The position numbers were made by a program, and so were the translations under genes. Below, one piece after another: positions 1 through 5,811 of a stretch of DNA of 5,927 bases. The stretch is from assembly GCA_016206385.1 (NCBI GenBank), contig JACQRS010000304.1, positions 1-5,927 on the forward strand. Direction: 5' to 3'. Below the pieces are notes generated by a model. It had not been told where the DNA came from, searched no databases, and was given only the letters and a program-made list of their open reading frames with translations. Each line of letters starts with the position of its first letter. Within the stretch, counting starts at the first letter, position 1. The stretch is from Candidatus Rokuibacteriota bacterium. GTDB lineage: Bacteria > Methylomirabilota > Methylomirabilia > Rokubacteriales > CSP1-6.

Positions 1-158
1 GCTGGAGGCGGCGTCTGCGCCGCTCTCCCGGAGGAGCCCTACGGGACCGGTGACTCGGGCCAACTCGCGCACACCCGGGAAGATCGGGGGAGGACGAAGA
101 GGCGGGCCCCTGTTAACCCGCGGCCCGCAATTTCGAAGAGTATGAGGTCTGGCTCCGC
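1..158. other. Left-edge sequence, no confident gene
   Basis: I see no supportable gene here. A plus-strand reading frame is open from the window edge to a TGA at 160-162, which overlaps the ATG at 159 as ATGA, but its codons lack the strong third-position G/C bias of the real genes, so I do not call it. In the frame of the following HTH gene, codons 117-158 look coding-like (ending ...FEEYEVWLR) but contain no start codon and begin directly after an in-frame TAA at 114-116. This leaves open that the HTH gene is the surviving 3' part of a longer gene. Confidence 0.4.
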
Positions 159-578
159 ATGATGGCCATTCACTGCACCGGTCCCGACGCTCCGTGGTGG
201 CAGGCCTTCCCAGTCTACAAGACCCTCCAGGACCGCCGGGTCGTCTTCAGGTGGGAGCGGCCACCGGCCGAGCCCGAGCGGGCCTACGCGTCGCCCCTGC
301 TGGAGGCCCGGCGCTATGCGAGCATTCTCAAGAGCGATCCGTTCGTCAAGACCCAGGCCGACCTGGCCCGGGAGATGGGCGTGTCCCGGGTGCGCATCAC
401 CCAGATCATGAACCTGCTCAGGCTGACGCCCGAGGTCCAGGAGCGCCTGCTGTGGCTGGAGGACCAAAAGGCGGTCCGGTTCTTCAGCGAGCATCGGCTT
501 CGCCCGCTGAACCAGATCGAGGATCCGAAGCGGCAGGTTCGGGAATTCCAGAAGCTGCTCGCAGAGGTTCCGCGGTAG
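159..578 (+). CDS. Helix-turn-helix protein of the recombinase-associated/ParB-like HTH type, possibly 5'-truncated
   Basis: This 139-residue soluble protein has no signal peptide or membrane segment. The recognisable part is a helix-turn-helix at about residues 64-89 (KTQADLAREMGVSR, then VRITQIMNLLRL). It resembles the HTH of ParB-like proteins and of small proteins found next to site-specific recombinases, where 'SRxRxTQIxNLLxLxPxxQE' wording is common. That family link is from memory and was not searched. Residues 1-45 (two Trp at 13-14, Tyr20, Trp32) match nothing I know. The expected role is DNA binding; no catalytic motif is visible. The start is ATG at 159 (or 162) with only a weak GAGG about 12 nt upstream. 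The same frame looks coding-like back to an in-frame TAA at 114-116, so the true N-terminus may be lost. No recombinase gene is present in the window. The 3' end overlaps the opposing small ORF by 95 bp. Confidence 0.55.
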   Translation: MMAIHCTGPDAPWWQAFPVYKTLQDRRVVFRWERPPAEPERAYASPLLEARRYASILKSDPFVKTQADLAREMGVSRVRITQIMNLLRLTPEVQERLLWLEDQKAVRFFSEHRLRPLNQIEDPKRQVREFQKLLAEVPR

Positions 579-747
579 CGGGCGTCGGCTGCCGGGACCG
601 CATCCGAAGGTAGATGCGGGCGCAGAGCTGGACGATCTTCATGTGGCGCTCCTCCGGGGTGAGCTGGTCGTAAGGATTCCGCGGGTTGGTCCCGCCGTCG
701 TGCGGAACGATGACCAGTTTGGCGTTCAGCTTCAGAATGCGCTTCAA
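484..747 (-). CDS. Small hypothetical protein, possible third cistron after abiEii
   Basis: This is an 87-residue ORF with a TTG start at 745-747, only 5 nt after the abiEii stop codon (TAG, 753-755) on the same strand, so it could be co-transcribed with the AbiE pair. I do not recognise a named family. Residues 1-53 look like real protein: a basic/hydrophobic start (KRILKLNAKLVIVPHDGG), an 'NPRNPYDQLTPEERHMKIV' segment and a short helix ending LCARIYLRMRSR. The codons of this part are strongly G/C-ending. Similar 'NPYD..TPEER' small proteins occur beside recombinase-associated HTH genes, from memory and unverified. The last ~34 residues are Ala/Pro/Ser-rich, overlap the convergent HTH gene and look like read-through of antisense sequence, so the original stop may have been lost. 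No clear Shine-Dalgarno is seen, only GTAGGTAG, so translation may rely on coupling to abiEii. Confidence 0.45.
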   Translation of the reverse strand: MKRILKLNAKLVIVPHDGGTNPRNPYDQLTPEERHMKIVQLCARIYLRMRSRQPTPATAEPLRAASGIPEPAASDPRSGSAGEADAR

Positions 748-752
748 GTGGG

Positions 753-1628
753 CTACCTACGAGAGGCAAGCAACGCGGCGACCTGCGGGCGGAGCTCTTC
801 GATGACCGTCTTGTACGGTAGGAGCTTCGGCACCAGCGGCCCAAGCCACTGCTTCCAGGTCTTCTCCACGGTCGTGAGCATCGCCTTCGGGAAAAAGCTC
901 TCGGGGCCCGAGAACGTCACATCCTTGAGCGCGCACTTCTCCCGCAGAAACGACTCGAAGCCTGAGATGTCCAGGGGGTCGCGGTAGGTGCCCAGGATCC
1001 GCCAGAGGTCATAGTAGTCCCGAGCGCGAGAGCGCACCCAGCCCCGTCGCTCCAGCGAGCGCAGGTGTTGCAGGATGGCCCGCAACTTCTCCGCCACGAT
1101 CTCCTCCAACGAGTAGACTGCCACCTGGACCTCGAGGGGCTCGCCATACTCGTGAAGCACGGGGCGCCGGATCGTTGGCTTGAGCACCTTCTCGTCCGTC
1201 ACGGTCTCGACCATGATGTGGGTCTGCGGCCTTCGGTGCCAGGGGAACCGAGCGCGGATATCGAAGGCCTCCTGACCGGCCGGGTGTGGATCACGCTCGA
1301 CGTGCCGCTCGTACACGATCTCGACGGGTGCATAAGGGTCGAGGAGCTTCACCGCCGCGGCGCACGTGTCCCGGATCGCGGAATCCATCGCCGCACCGGT
1401 CGGGACAGAACCGACGGCGGTGAAGTCCAGATCCTCGGAGAAGCGGTAGTCGCCGAAGTAACACTTCTTGAGCGCCGTCCCACCCTTGAACACGAGCGTG
1501 TCGCGCAGGACGTCCACTTGGTTGATGCCAGCCAGAATCCACGAGAGGAGGTAGTCGCGTTCGAGCACCTCCCAGGGAAGCCCGAGCAGCCTGTGAGCTT
1601 CCTGCAGTCGGGTGCGCAGCGGCTTCAT
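753..1628 (-). CDS. abiEii: AbiEii/AbiGii-family nucleotidyltransferase toxin (type IV toxin-antitoxin, phage defence)
   Basis: This 291-residue toxin is of the AbiE type IV system. Members are DNA polymerase beta-like nucleotidyltransferases whose activity halts growth and supports abortive phage infection; related toxins (MenT) modify tRNA, but the target here is unknown. The nucleotidyltransferase signature is intact: FKGGTALKK at residues 47-55, then RFSEDLDFT at 62-70 with the metal-binding pair Asp66/Asp68. The C-terminal conserved elements are also present: LEEIVAEKLRAI at 174-185 (Lys181) and RDYYDLW at 203-209 (Asp204, Asp207). Length is typical, with no frameshift or missing catalytic residue, so it should be active. 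I chose the ATG at 1626-1628 over an upstream in-frame start at 1667 because it overlaps the antitoxin stop as ATGA, has GGTGAGG just upstream, and matches the usual N-terminus. The tight overlap implies translational coupling to the antitoxin. Confidence 0.94.
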   Translation of the reverse strand: MKPLRTRLQEAHRLLGLPWEVLERDYLLSWILAGINQVDVLRDTLVFKGGTALKKCYFGDYRFSEDLDFTAVGSVPTGAAMDSAIRDTCAAAVKLLDPYAPVEIVYERHVERDPHPAGQEAFDIRARFPWHRRPQTHIMVETVTDEKVLKPTIRRPVLHEYGEPLEVQVAVYSLEEIVAEKLRAILQHLRSLERRGWVRSRARDYYDLWRILGTYRDPLDISGFESFLREKCALKDVTFSGPESFFPKAMLTTVEKTWKQWLGPLVPKLLPYKTVIEELRPQVAALLASRR

Positions 1629-2458
1629 GACCTCACCTTCCCCGGTAGGTTCACCTGAATCATCCACCTGGCATCGCAGGCTCCTCGGCGCGGACCGCTC
1701 GGATCGAGCACGCGGTAACCCTTGATGGGCACCTCCCGCAACGGCTCGAGCTGGTCGGTCTTGATCCCCTGTTGCTCCAACAGCCAGCCGAGGCGCTTCG
1801 CCGTGGCGGTGTCAAGCTTGAGGGCGTAGCGGATGATGCGATCCACGTCTAGCTTGGGGGCCCGGGCCTCGAAGGCGTGGAGCACCTCGGCGAAGTCGCC
1901 GCAGTGGCGTGGCATCATCAAGCCATCGAGGAGGGTCCGCTCCGGATCCGTCATCTTGATCCGGGACTCGCCCACCCAGACGTCCTCGGTCCCGAAGAAC
2001 CGTTCCGGCAACACCTGGACGAACTGGTAGACCGTCTCACCCACCGGGTAGCCTTCCTCGGCTCTCTTTCGCTTCGCGCCACGCGTACGGGGCACCGAGC
2101 GCGCGGTCGTGAGCACGAACACGCGCCGGGGCATCTGCTCGGTCAGGCCGTGGTGGCTCAGTGCCGACCAGTGGCTGATGGCCGCCGGCTTGACCAGCGC
2201 CATCGCGATCTCGAACTCGTGGAGGGGCGTGACGCCAGGGACGGAGCCGGAGAGTGAGTAGAGGCCCTTCTTCAGCCGGACGGTCCAGCCTGTCCGGGCC
2301 AGGTGGTGAAGGGCTTGGCGGAAGTAACCAGACGAGAGTCCCACCGAAGGAGCGAGCCTCCGAGCCTCCCCGGCCGTGAACAGGCGCTGCCCAGACTCGG
2401 CCAGCTTCCTGACTAGCTCGGTTCCAACCAGAGTGTGGGTTAGATTCTTTCTTGCCAT
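1625..2458 (-). CDS. abiEi: AbiEi antitoxin, winged-helix autorepressor of the AbiE type IV system
   Basis: This 277-residue antitoxin is the first gene of the AbiE pair. In type IV systems the antitoxin counters the toxin without forming a stable complex, and its N-terminal winged helix binds inverted repeats in its own promoter. Visible here are a winged-helix region at about residues 10-70 (FTAGEARRLAPSVG, a recognition-helix region near SGYFRQALHHLARTG, then the wing KKGLYSL), the core ISHWSALSHHGLTEQ at 94-108, TDPERTLLDGL at 170-180 and KRLGWLLEQ at 221-229. All are hallmarks of AbiEi proteins. The start at 2456-2458 is preferred over an upstream in-frame start at 2515 because AGGAG precedes it and because the longer start would lie upstream of the predicted transcription start. 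Its 3' end overlaps abiEii by 4 bp. The gene looks full length and intact. Confidence 0.94.
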   Translation of the reverse strand: MARKNLTHTLVGTELVRKLAESGQRLFTAGEARRLAPSVGLSSGYFRQALHHLARTGWTVRLKKGLYSLSGSVPGVTPLHEFEIAMALVKPAAISHWSALSHHGLTEQMPRRVFVLTTARSVPRTRGAKRKRAEEGYPVGETVYQFVQVLPERFFGTEDVWVGESRIKMTDPERTLLDGLMMPRHCGDFAEVLHAFEARAPKLDVDRIIRYALKLDTATAKRLGWLLEQQGIKTDQLEPLREVPIKGYRVLDPSGPRRGACDARWMIQVNLPGKVRS

Positions 2459-2462
2459 TATT

Positions 2463-2467
2463 CTCCT
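2463..2467 (-). promoter_or_regulatory. Ribosome binding site that fixes the abiEi start
   Basis: On the minus strand AGGAG (inside GAGGAGA, 2462-2468) is followed by AATA and then the ATG at 2458. The spacing is short but workable. It supports the 277-residue AbiEi over the longer reading. Confidence 0.8.
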
Positions 2468-2487
2468 CTGTCGAACATTCGCCGTAC

Positions 2488-2505
2488 TAAGTCTACTGCG
2501 ACTTA
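2488..2505. promoter_or_regulatory. Possible second AbiEi operator: small palindrome plus partial half-site
   Basis: TAAGTC (2488-2493) and GACTTA (2500-2505) form a perfect 6-bp inverted repeat with a 6-nt centre. The segment also carries TACTGCGA (2494-2501), an exact direct repeat of 2518-2525, 24 bp from the copy that runs into the main operator arm. Compared with the 10-bp arm TGCGATTGTT, the sequence at 2497-2506 matches at 6 of 10 positions, including TGCGA. It lies just downstream of the predicted transcription start. Characterised AbiEi promoters carry two inverted repeats bound cooperatively, so this is a reasonable candidate for the weaker second site; its function is inferred. Confidence 0.4.
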
Positions 2506-2513
2506 CGATAGAC

Positions 2514-2542
2514 ACTATACTGCGATTGTTCGTTCATGTCAA
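2514..2542 (-). promoter_or_regulatory. Sigma70-type promoter of the abiEi-abiEii operon
   Basis: On the minus strand the -35 box is TTGACA (2537-2542, perfect consensus), followed by a 17-bp spacer (2520-2536) and the -10 box TATAGT (2514-2519, 5 of 6 to consensus). Transcription would start near 2507, giving a leader of about 49 nt before the ATG at 2458. The strength of this promoter fits a system held down by autorepression, because the operator overlaps it. The surrounding DNA is AT-richer than the rest of the window. Confidence 0.85.
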
Positions 2543-2551
2543 ACAATCGCA
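2521..2551. promoter_or_regulatory. Operator: perfect 10-bp inverted repeat overlapping the abiE promoter
   Basis: TGCGATTGTT (2521-2530) and its exact reverse complement AACAATCGCA (2542-2551) are separated by 11 bp, so the arm centres are 21 bp apart, two helical turns. This suits a winged-helix protein binding both arms on one DNA face. One arm fills most of the -35/-10 spacer and ends 1 bp before the -10 box; the other abuts the -35 box and shares its first T. Occupancy should block RNA polymerase. AbiEi antitoxins are known to repress their promoters through such inverted repeats. Binding here is inferred from position and symmetry. Confidence 0.8.
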
Positions 2552-2560
2552 AGTTTAAAT

Positions 2561-2781
2561 ATAGATGATATTACGCCTGCAGGAGCGGGGGATTTCTGGA
2601 CGAGAGGCTCCCCATATCCGGCGCTTGCCGACCTTTCTGGTTAGCAGGTCGCGCACGCCACACTCCGCATGATACGCGTGCCCGCAAACCTCGCGCTGTG
2701 TTTAGGAAGAACTGGCCCGGCTGTGCTTTGTGGGCCGGGAGTGAAGGGGCGTCCGGTGCCGCGGCTCGTGGCTAGGAGGGT
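2561..2781. other. Intergenic DNA between the abiE promoter and the first hairpin repeat
   Basis: I see no gene, tRNA or clear regulatory site. The short open frames here lack ribosome binding sites and family resemblance. One modest hairpin is visible: CCCGGC (2716-2721) with GCCGGG (2734-2739), 12-nt loop, no T-tract on either strand. The abiE operon reads leftward away from this region and the kinase reads toward it, so part of it may be the kinase 3' untranslated region. Confidence 0.5.
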
Positions 2782-2852
2782 GTGGCTCCCCAGAGAGATC
2801 GGAGTTTCGAGTCTCTCCGCGACTCGAAACACGCTGGGAGTGGTAGCCCAGG
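2782..2852. repeat. Hairpin-forming 71-bp repeat, copy 1 (downstream side of kinase gene)
   Basis: This is 63/71 identical, with no gaps, to 5812-5882 in the same orientation. The inner stem is GTTTCGAGTC (2804-2813) with GACTCGAAAC (2821-2830), perfect over 10 bp, with a 7-nt loop. The outer stem is CTCCC (2786-2790) with GGGAG (2836-2840), then a bulged C2791, A2792-T2835, G2793-C2834, an A2794/G2833 mismatch and G2795-C2832. It ends 170 bp beyond the kinase stop. I do not recognise the family. It could be a REP-like palindrome, a recombination end or a structured RNA element. Lack of a T-tract on either side argues against a plain terminator. Confidence 0.85.
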
Positions 2853-2855
2853 GCC

Positions 2856-2871
2856 ATCGGGGTTTCGAGTT
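2856..2871 (+). repeat. Extra half-copy of the hairpin stem, next to copy 1
   Basis: ATCGGGGTTTCGAGTT matches the left-arm segment of copy 1 (2798-2813) at 14 of 16 positions. It lies 3 bp past the end of the full repeat, on the kinase-facing side, in plus orientation. It has no opposing arm nearby, so it is an unpaired half-site. Confidence 0.6.
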
Positions 2872-2947
2872 GCTAATTCCTCAGAGAGCACGCCGCCACG
2901 TGAGCTCCTGACCGACTCCGGTCTCGTTGGACCTCTCTGGTTCAATA

Positions 2948-2982
2948 CTCCCCGGGCCCAAGGTGTGCCCGCGGCTGGGGAG
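2948..2982 (-). terminator. GC-rich hairpin downstream of the kinase gene, weak terminator candidate
   Basis: CTCCCC (2948-2953) pairs with GGGGAG (2977-2982), and inside it GGGC (2954-2957) pairs with GCCC (2967-2970), with a one-sided 6-nt internal loop. It lies 41-75 nt past the kinase stop. On the minus strand it is followed only by TATTGAA, not a real T-tract, so intrinsic termination is doubtful; mRNA 3'-end stabilisation is the alternative. Confidence 0.3.
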
Positions 2983-3022
2983 CATTTGCGGCGACGAAGC
3001 GGAGTAACGCTTAGGGCGCTCG

Positions 3023-5695
3023 TCACCTCCCGCCCGGGACGAGCCGCTTCAGCTCCTCGAACCAGTTGAGAACCACCACCATGTGGGTGGGAGTGGCCGC
3101 ACGGTCCTGAAGAAGCGCCACAAAGCGCTGGCCGTCCGGTGTCATGCTCAGCGGGCCCGTGAGGGTGCTCTCCGTGCCGATATCGAACAGGAGGACGGGC
3201 TTGGAAGGCTGGAAACCGGGTGTCGTGGTGATCGTCACCCTCATTACGCTCCGGTCGCTGGCATAGAACAGCTCGCGTCCATTCGGAGCCCAGACCGGCC
3301 TGGTGCCTCCACCGCTCGAGATCTGCCACTTGCTCCCTAGGGCGGGAAACGGCTGAACGTAGACTTCTGGATTTCCCGACTCGTCCGACTGATAGGCGAC
3401 CCAGCGGCCGTCGGGCGAGATGGATGCCCCCGTTTCGTTGAAGGCAGACTGCAAGAGGGGCGTCGCCCGATGCTCCTCGTCCACGGCCACGAGCCAGATG
3501 TCCATGCCGGTGGCCGTGTTCAGCACTGTCAGGAGGAGCGACTGGCCGTCGTGTGACCACGTCTGAGGGAGCACCAGGGATGGGCTCGAGTACAGAACCT
3601 CGGCCGGAGTGTTCTCATCCACACGCTGAAGGATGACCTTGAACCCCTCCGAGGTCAGAGAGTTGTAAGCGATGCTCTTGCCGTCCACGGACCACACAGG
3701 GCCATAGCTGTTGCCGCTGAACGTGACACGGCTCAGCGTCTCCCGCTCCAGGTCGTACACCCAAATGTCGGATGTCTCCTCGCGCATGGCCAGCGCGATC
3801 CTGTGCCCGTCCGGCGACACTCTCGCCGACTGAAAGCCGCCCTTCCTTGCAAGGATCGCTCGGACCGCCCCGCTGCGTTCGAGCCACACCAGCGACTGCG
3901 GGTAGCCGGTTCCCGGCCCCGGCACGTAGACCAGGGAGCCGTTGCGCGAGAACGCGTAGTGGGCAGCGCCCGTGATGGGCACCATCATCACGCCCTCGAG
4001 GACAGGAAGGGCAGCGCCGATCTCCTCCGGGCGGCTCGCATCGAACGGAGCGGCCAGGAGCACGCCGCCCCGCGCGAACACCAGGTGTCCTGAGACCGCG
4101 TATTTGGGATGGGTTCCGGGGTGCGGCAGCGCCCTCCGGTGACTCCCATCCATGGATCGAACTCCGATGCGCGCGTCCGAGAAGGCGCCCGAAAACCTGT
4201 TGTTGAGCAGAAACGACTTCCCATCCGGCAGGAGCTCGGGCCAGCGGGGCAGACTGTCCTCTTCTGATCCGGCCACCGATTCCGGCGTTCCACCCGTCGC
4301 CGCCACCTTTCGGATCCCCGGGCTGGCGGGAAACGCCGCGAACAGAATCGTGCCGTCCGGACCCCAGCTCGCTCCCCGCGGGTTCCGCGCATCGCAGATC
4401 TCCATGACGCCGCCGCCGGAGAGCGCGACCTTCTTGAGCTCGCCCCGGGCGAAAAATCCGACCCACTCGCCGTCCGGGGAGAAGAAAGGTCCCTCCGCGC
4501 CCTCCGTCCCTGCAAGGGGTTCTGCCTCCAGGCGATCCATCCGGCGCAGATAGAGTCGCGTGCTTTCTTCCCCACGGGCGACGTACACGACGGCCCGGCC
4601 GTCCGGCGAGATGGATACGGCGTTCTGATCGGTGGCGGCGAGTGGCGCAGAGGCGGGAAAATCAAGCCGGAACCGCAAGACGGCTCCGCCAGGACGCTCC
4701 CCGGTCGGCTCGAGGATGAGCTTGACTGCGGCTCCCGCAAGACCCGCCCCCAGCAGCAAGAGGCTTAACCCGACCTTTGATGTCCCGAAGCGCTGACGCG
4801 AGGGGCGCCGGGTCGCAGCGCCCGTCGTGCTCAAACCCGGCGCGCCGGATACGGCCGCGTCGATCTCGATTCTCGCATCACCGATGTCCCGAAGCCGCTG
4901 GCGGGCATCCTTGATCAAACAGCGGCGCAGGAGCGCGACGACCGCTTCCGGCACAGCCTCGGGCAGGGCGGACCAGTCCGGCTCGCGCTCCAGGATCCTC
5001 GCGATGGTGTCCGACACTGTCTCCCCGGCGAAGGCTTGCTTCCGCGTGAGCGCCTCATACAGCACGCACCCGAACGACCAGATGTCGGTGCGCCTGTCAA
5101 CGGGCTTGCCGCGTGCCTGCTCCGGGCTCATGTAGGCAGCCGTGCCCAGGATGACTCCTTCACTGCTGCCCCAGTATGTCGCGGTGGGTGACTGTGAAAC
5201 ATCTGCTGCGGTTTGCTCCGGAGCGAACGCCTTGGCGAGCCCGAAGTCGAGCACCTTTACCGTGCCGTCGGGGGTGACCTTGACGTTGGCGGGCTTGAGG
5301 TCCCGGTGGATGATCCCCTTCTCATGGGCCGCCTCGAGCGCCTCTGCCATCTGGCGGCAGACTTGCAGCGCTTCCCCAACCGGAAGCTGACCCTTGGCGA
5401 TGCGCCCGCCCAGCGTCTCGCCGGGCACCAGCTCCATCACCAGGAAGCGGACGCCGTCCGACTCCTCCAGGCCGTAAACGGCGGCGATGTTCGGGTGGTT
5501 GAGGACGGCAAGCACGCGCGCCTCCTGCTCGAAGCGGGCGAGGCGTTCAGGGTCGCTGGCAAAGGCGTCGGGGAGGATCTTGATCGCTACATCGCGGCGG
5601 AGCTTGTTGTCAGTGGCGCGGTAGACCACACCCATCCCCCCCTCGCCGATCTTCTCGACGATGCTGAAGTGGGACAGCCTGGCACCTATCATCAT
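3023..5695 (-). CDS. Transmembrane Ser/Thr protein kinase with C-terminal WD40/TolB-like beta-propeller
   Basis: This 890-residue Hanks-type receptor-like kinase is intact. The kinase domain is at about residues 10-282: Gly-rich loop GEGGMG 17-22, Lys39 in VAIK, helix-C Glu58, catalytic HRDLKPAN 130-137 (Asp132), DFG 150-152, SPE 190-192 and DIWSFG 204-209. A Ser/Thr-rich activation loop lies at about 160-185, a plausible autophosphorylation site. A juxtamembrane linker leads to one hydrophobic segment at about 307-328 after a basic stretch, so the kinase should be cytoplasmic and the rest outside. Residues ~340-890 carry PD40/TolB-type blades marked by [ST]xDG turns at 363, 406, 445, 627, 669, 714, 760 and 852. 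The ligand is unknown. The C-terminus NWFEELKRLVPGGR is typical of full-length members. ATG 5695 is the first possible start, since an in-frame TGA (5699-5701) lies 3 nt upstream; Met2 (5692) is equally plausible. No strong Shine-Dalgarno and no operon partner are seen. Confidence 0.95.
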   Translation of the reverse strand: MMIGARLSHFSIVEKIGEGGMGVVYRATDNKLRRDVAIKILPDAFASDPERLARFEQEARVLAVLNHPNIAAVYGLEESDGVRFLVMELVPGETLGGRIAKGQLPVGEALQVCRQMAEALEAAHEKGIIHRDLKPANVKVTPDGTVKVLDFGLAKAFAPEQTAADVSQSPTATYWGSSEGVILGTAAYMSPEQARGKPVDRRTDIWSFGCVLYEALTRKQAFAGETVSDTIARILEREPDWSALPEAVPEAVVALLRRCLIKDARQRLRDIGDARIEIDAAVSGAPGLSTTGAATRRPSRQRFGTSKVGLSLLLLGAGLAGAAVKLILEPTGERPGGAVLRFRLDFPASAPLAATDQNAVSISPDGRAVVYVARGEESTRLYLRRMDRLEAEPLAGTEGAEGPFFSPDGEWVGFFARGELKKVALSGGGVMEICDARNPRGASWGPDGTILFAAFPASPGIRKVAATGGTPESVAGSEEDSLPRWPELLPDGKSFLLNNRFSGAFSDARIGVRSMDGSHRRALPHPGTHPKYAVSGHLVFARGGVLLAAPFDASRPEEIGAALPVLEGVMMVPITGAAHYAFSRNGSLVYVPGPGTGYPQSLVWLERSGAVRAILARKGGFQSARVSPDGHRIALAMREETSDIWVYDLERETLSRVTFSGNSYGPVWSVDGKSIAYNSLTSEGFKVILQRVDENTPAEVLYSSPSLVLPQTWSHDGQSLLLTVLNTATGMDIWLVAVDEEHRATPLLQSAFNETGASISPDGRWVAYQSDESGNPEVYVQPFPALGSKWQISSGGGTRPVWAPNGRELFYASDRSVMRVTITTTPGFQPSKPVLLFDIGTESTLTGPLSMTPDGQRFVALLQDRAATPTHMVVVLNWFEELKRLVPGGR

Positions 5696-5811
5696 TATTC
5701 AGTCGCCCGTCATGCGCAGGAGAGAGGCCTCGTCAGGCTTGACCGTTGGGCAGGAGTCTAACAGATCCCTCAGCGGGGCGTACTGGGACTCGAAACTGAG
5801 TTGGTTAACAG
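5696..5811. other. Kinase upstream region, no confident promoter
   Basis: This region between the kinase start and the second hairpin repeat must hold the kinase promoter unless that lies further right, but I see no convincing -35/-10 pair on the minus strand. A four-codon reading frame (ATG ACG GGC GAC TGA, 5713 down to 5699) ends 3 nt before the kinase ATG in the same frame; without a ribosome binding site I do not call it a gene. Confidence 0.4.
5787..5796 (-). repeat. Extra half-copy of the hairpin stem, between kinase start and copy 2
   Basis: GACTCGAAAC is an exact 10-bp copy of the right inner arm of both full repeats. It lies 15 bp before copy 2, on the kinase-facing side and inverted relative to the half-site at 2856-2871. 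It could also pair with the left arm of copy 2 (5834-5843) as an alternative fold. Confidence 0.6.

Noticed and set aside
39..494. 151-aa minus-strand open frame opposite the HTH gene
   Set aside because: It is antisense to the HTH gene, has no recognisable domain and has a composition typical of a high-GC shadow frame; the plus-strand frame carries a clear HTH.
1065..1658. 197-aa plus-strand frame opposite abiEii
   Set aside because: It is complementary to a gene with all AbiEii motifs; the long open frame is a by-product of high GC.
1629..1667. Longer abiEii start at 1667
   Set aside because: It adds 13 residues (MDDSGEPTGEGEV) unlike the family, deeply overlaps abiEi, and the ATG at 1628 has a better ribosome binding site and the ATGA coupling.
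2800..2820. tRNA T-arm-like sequence (GGAGTTTCGAGTCTCTCC) suggesting a tRNA 3' end or attachment site
   Set aside because: No acceptor, D or anticodon arms can be built around it, the T-loop register is wrong (T instead of G before TTC), and the symmetric 10-bp hairpin explains the sequence better.
2804..2830. Intrinsic terminator at the inner hairpin of the repeat
   Set aside because: There is no T-tract after the stem on either strand, and an identical hairpin lies upstream of the kinase where a terminator for it makes no sense.
2782..2871. CRISPR array, because of repeated GTTTCGAG units
   Set aside because: There are only two full units 3 kb apart and irregular half-copies, with no evenly spaced spacers and no cas genes.
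2782..3069. Plus-strand 95-aa frame through copy 1 of the repeat
   Set aside because: It has no ribosome binding site, and the repeat differences follow RNA/DNA pairing, not codon constraint.
2772..3560. 262-aa minus-strand open frame overlapping the kinase 3' end
   Set aside because: It is out of frame with the kinase, Arg/Pro/Gly-rich, has no domain and runs through the hairpin repeat. The kinase frame has the family C-terminus.
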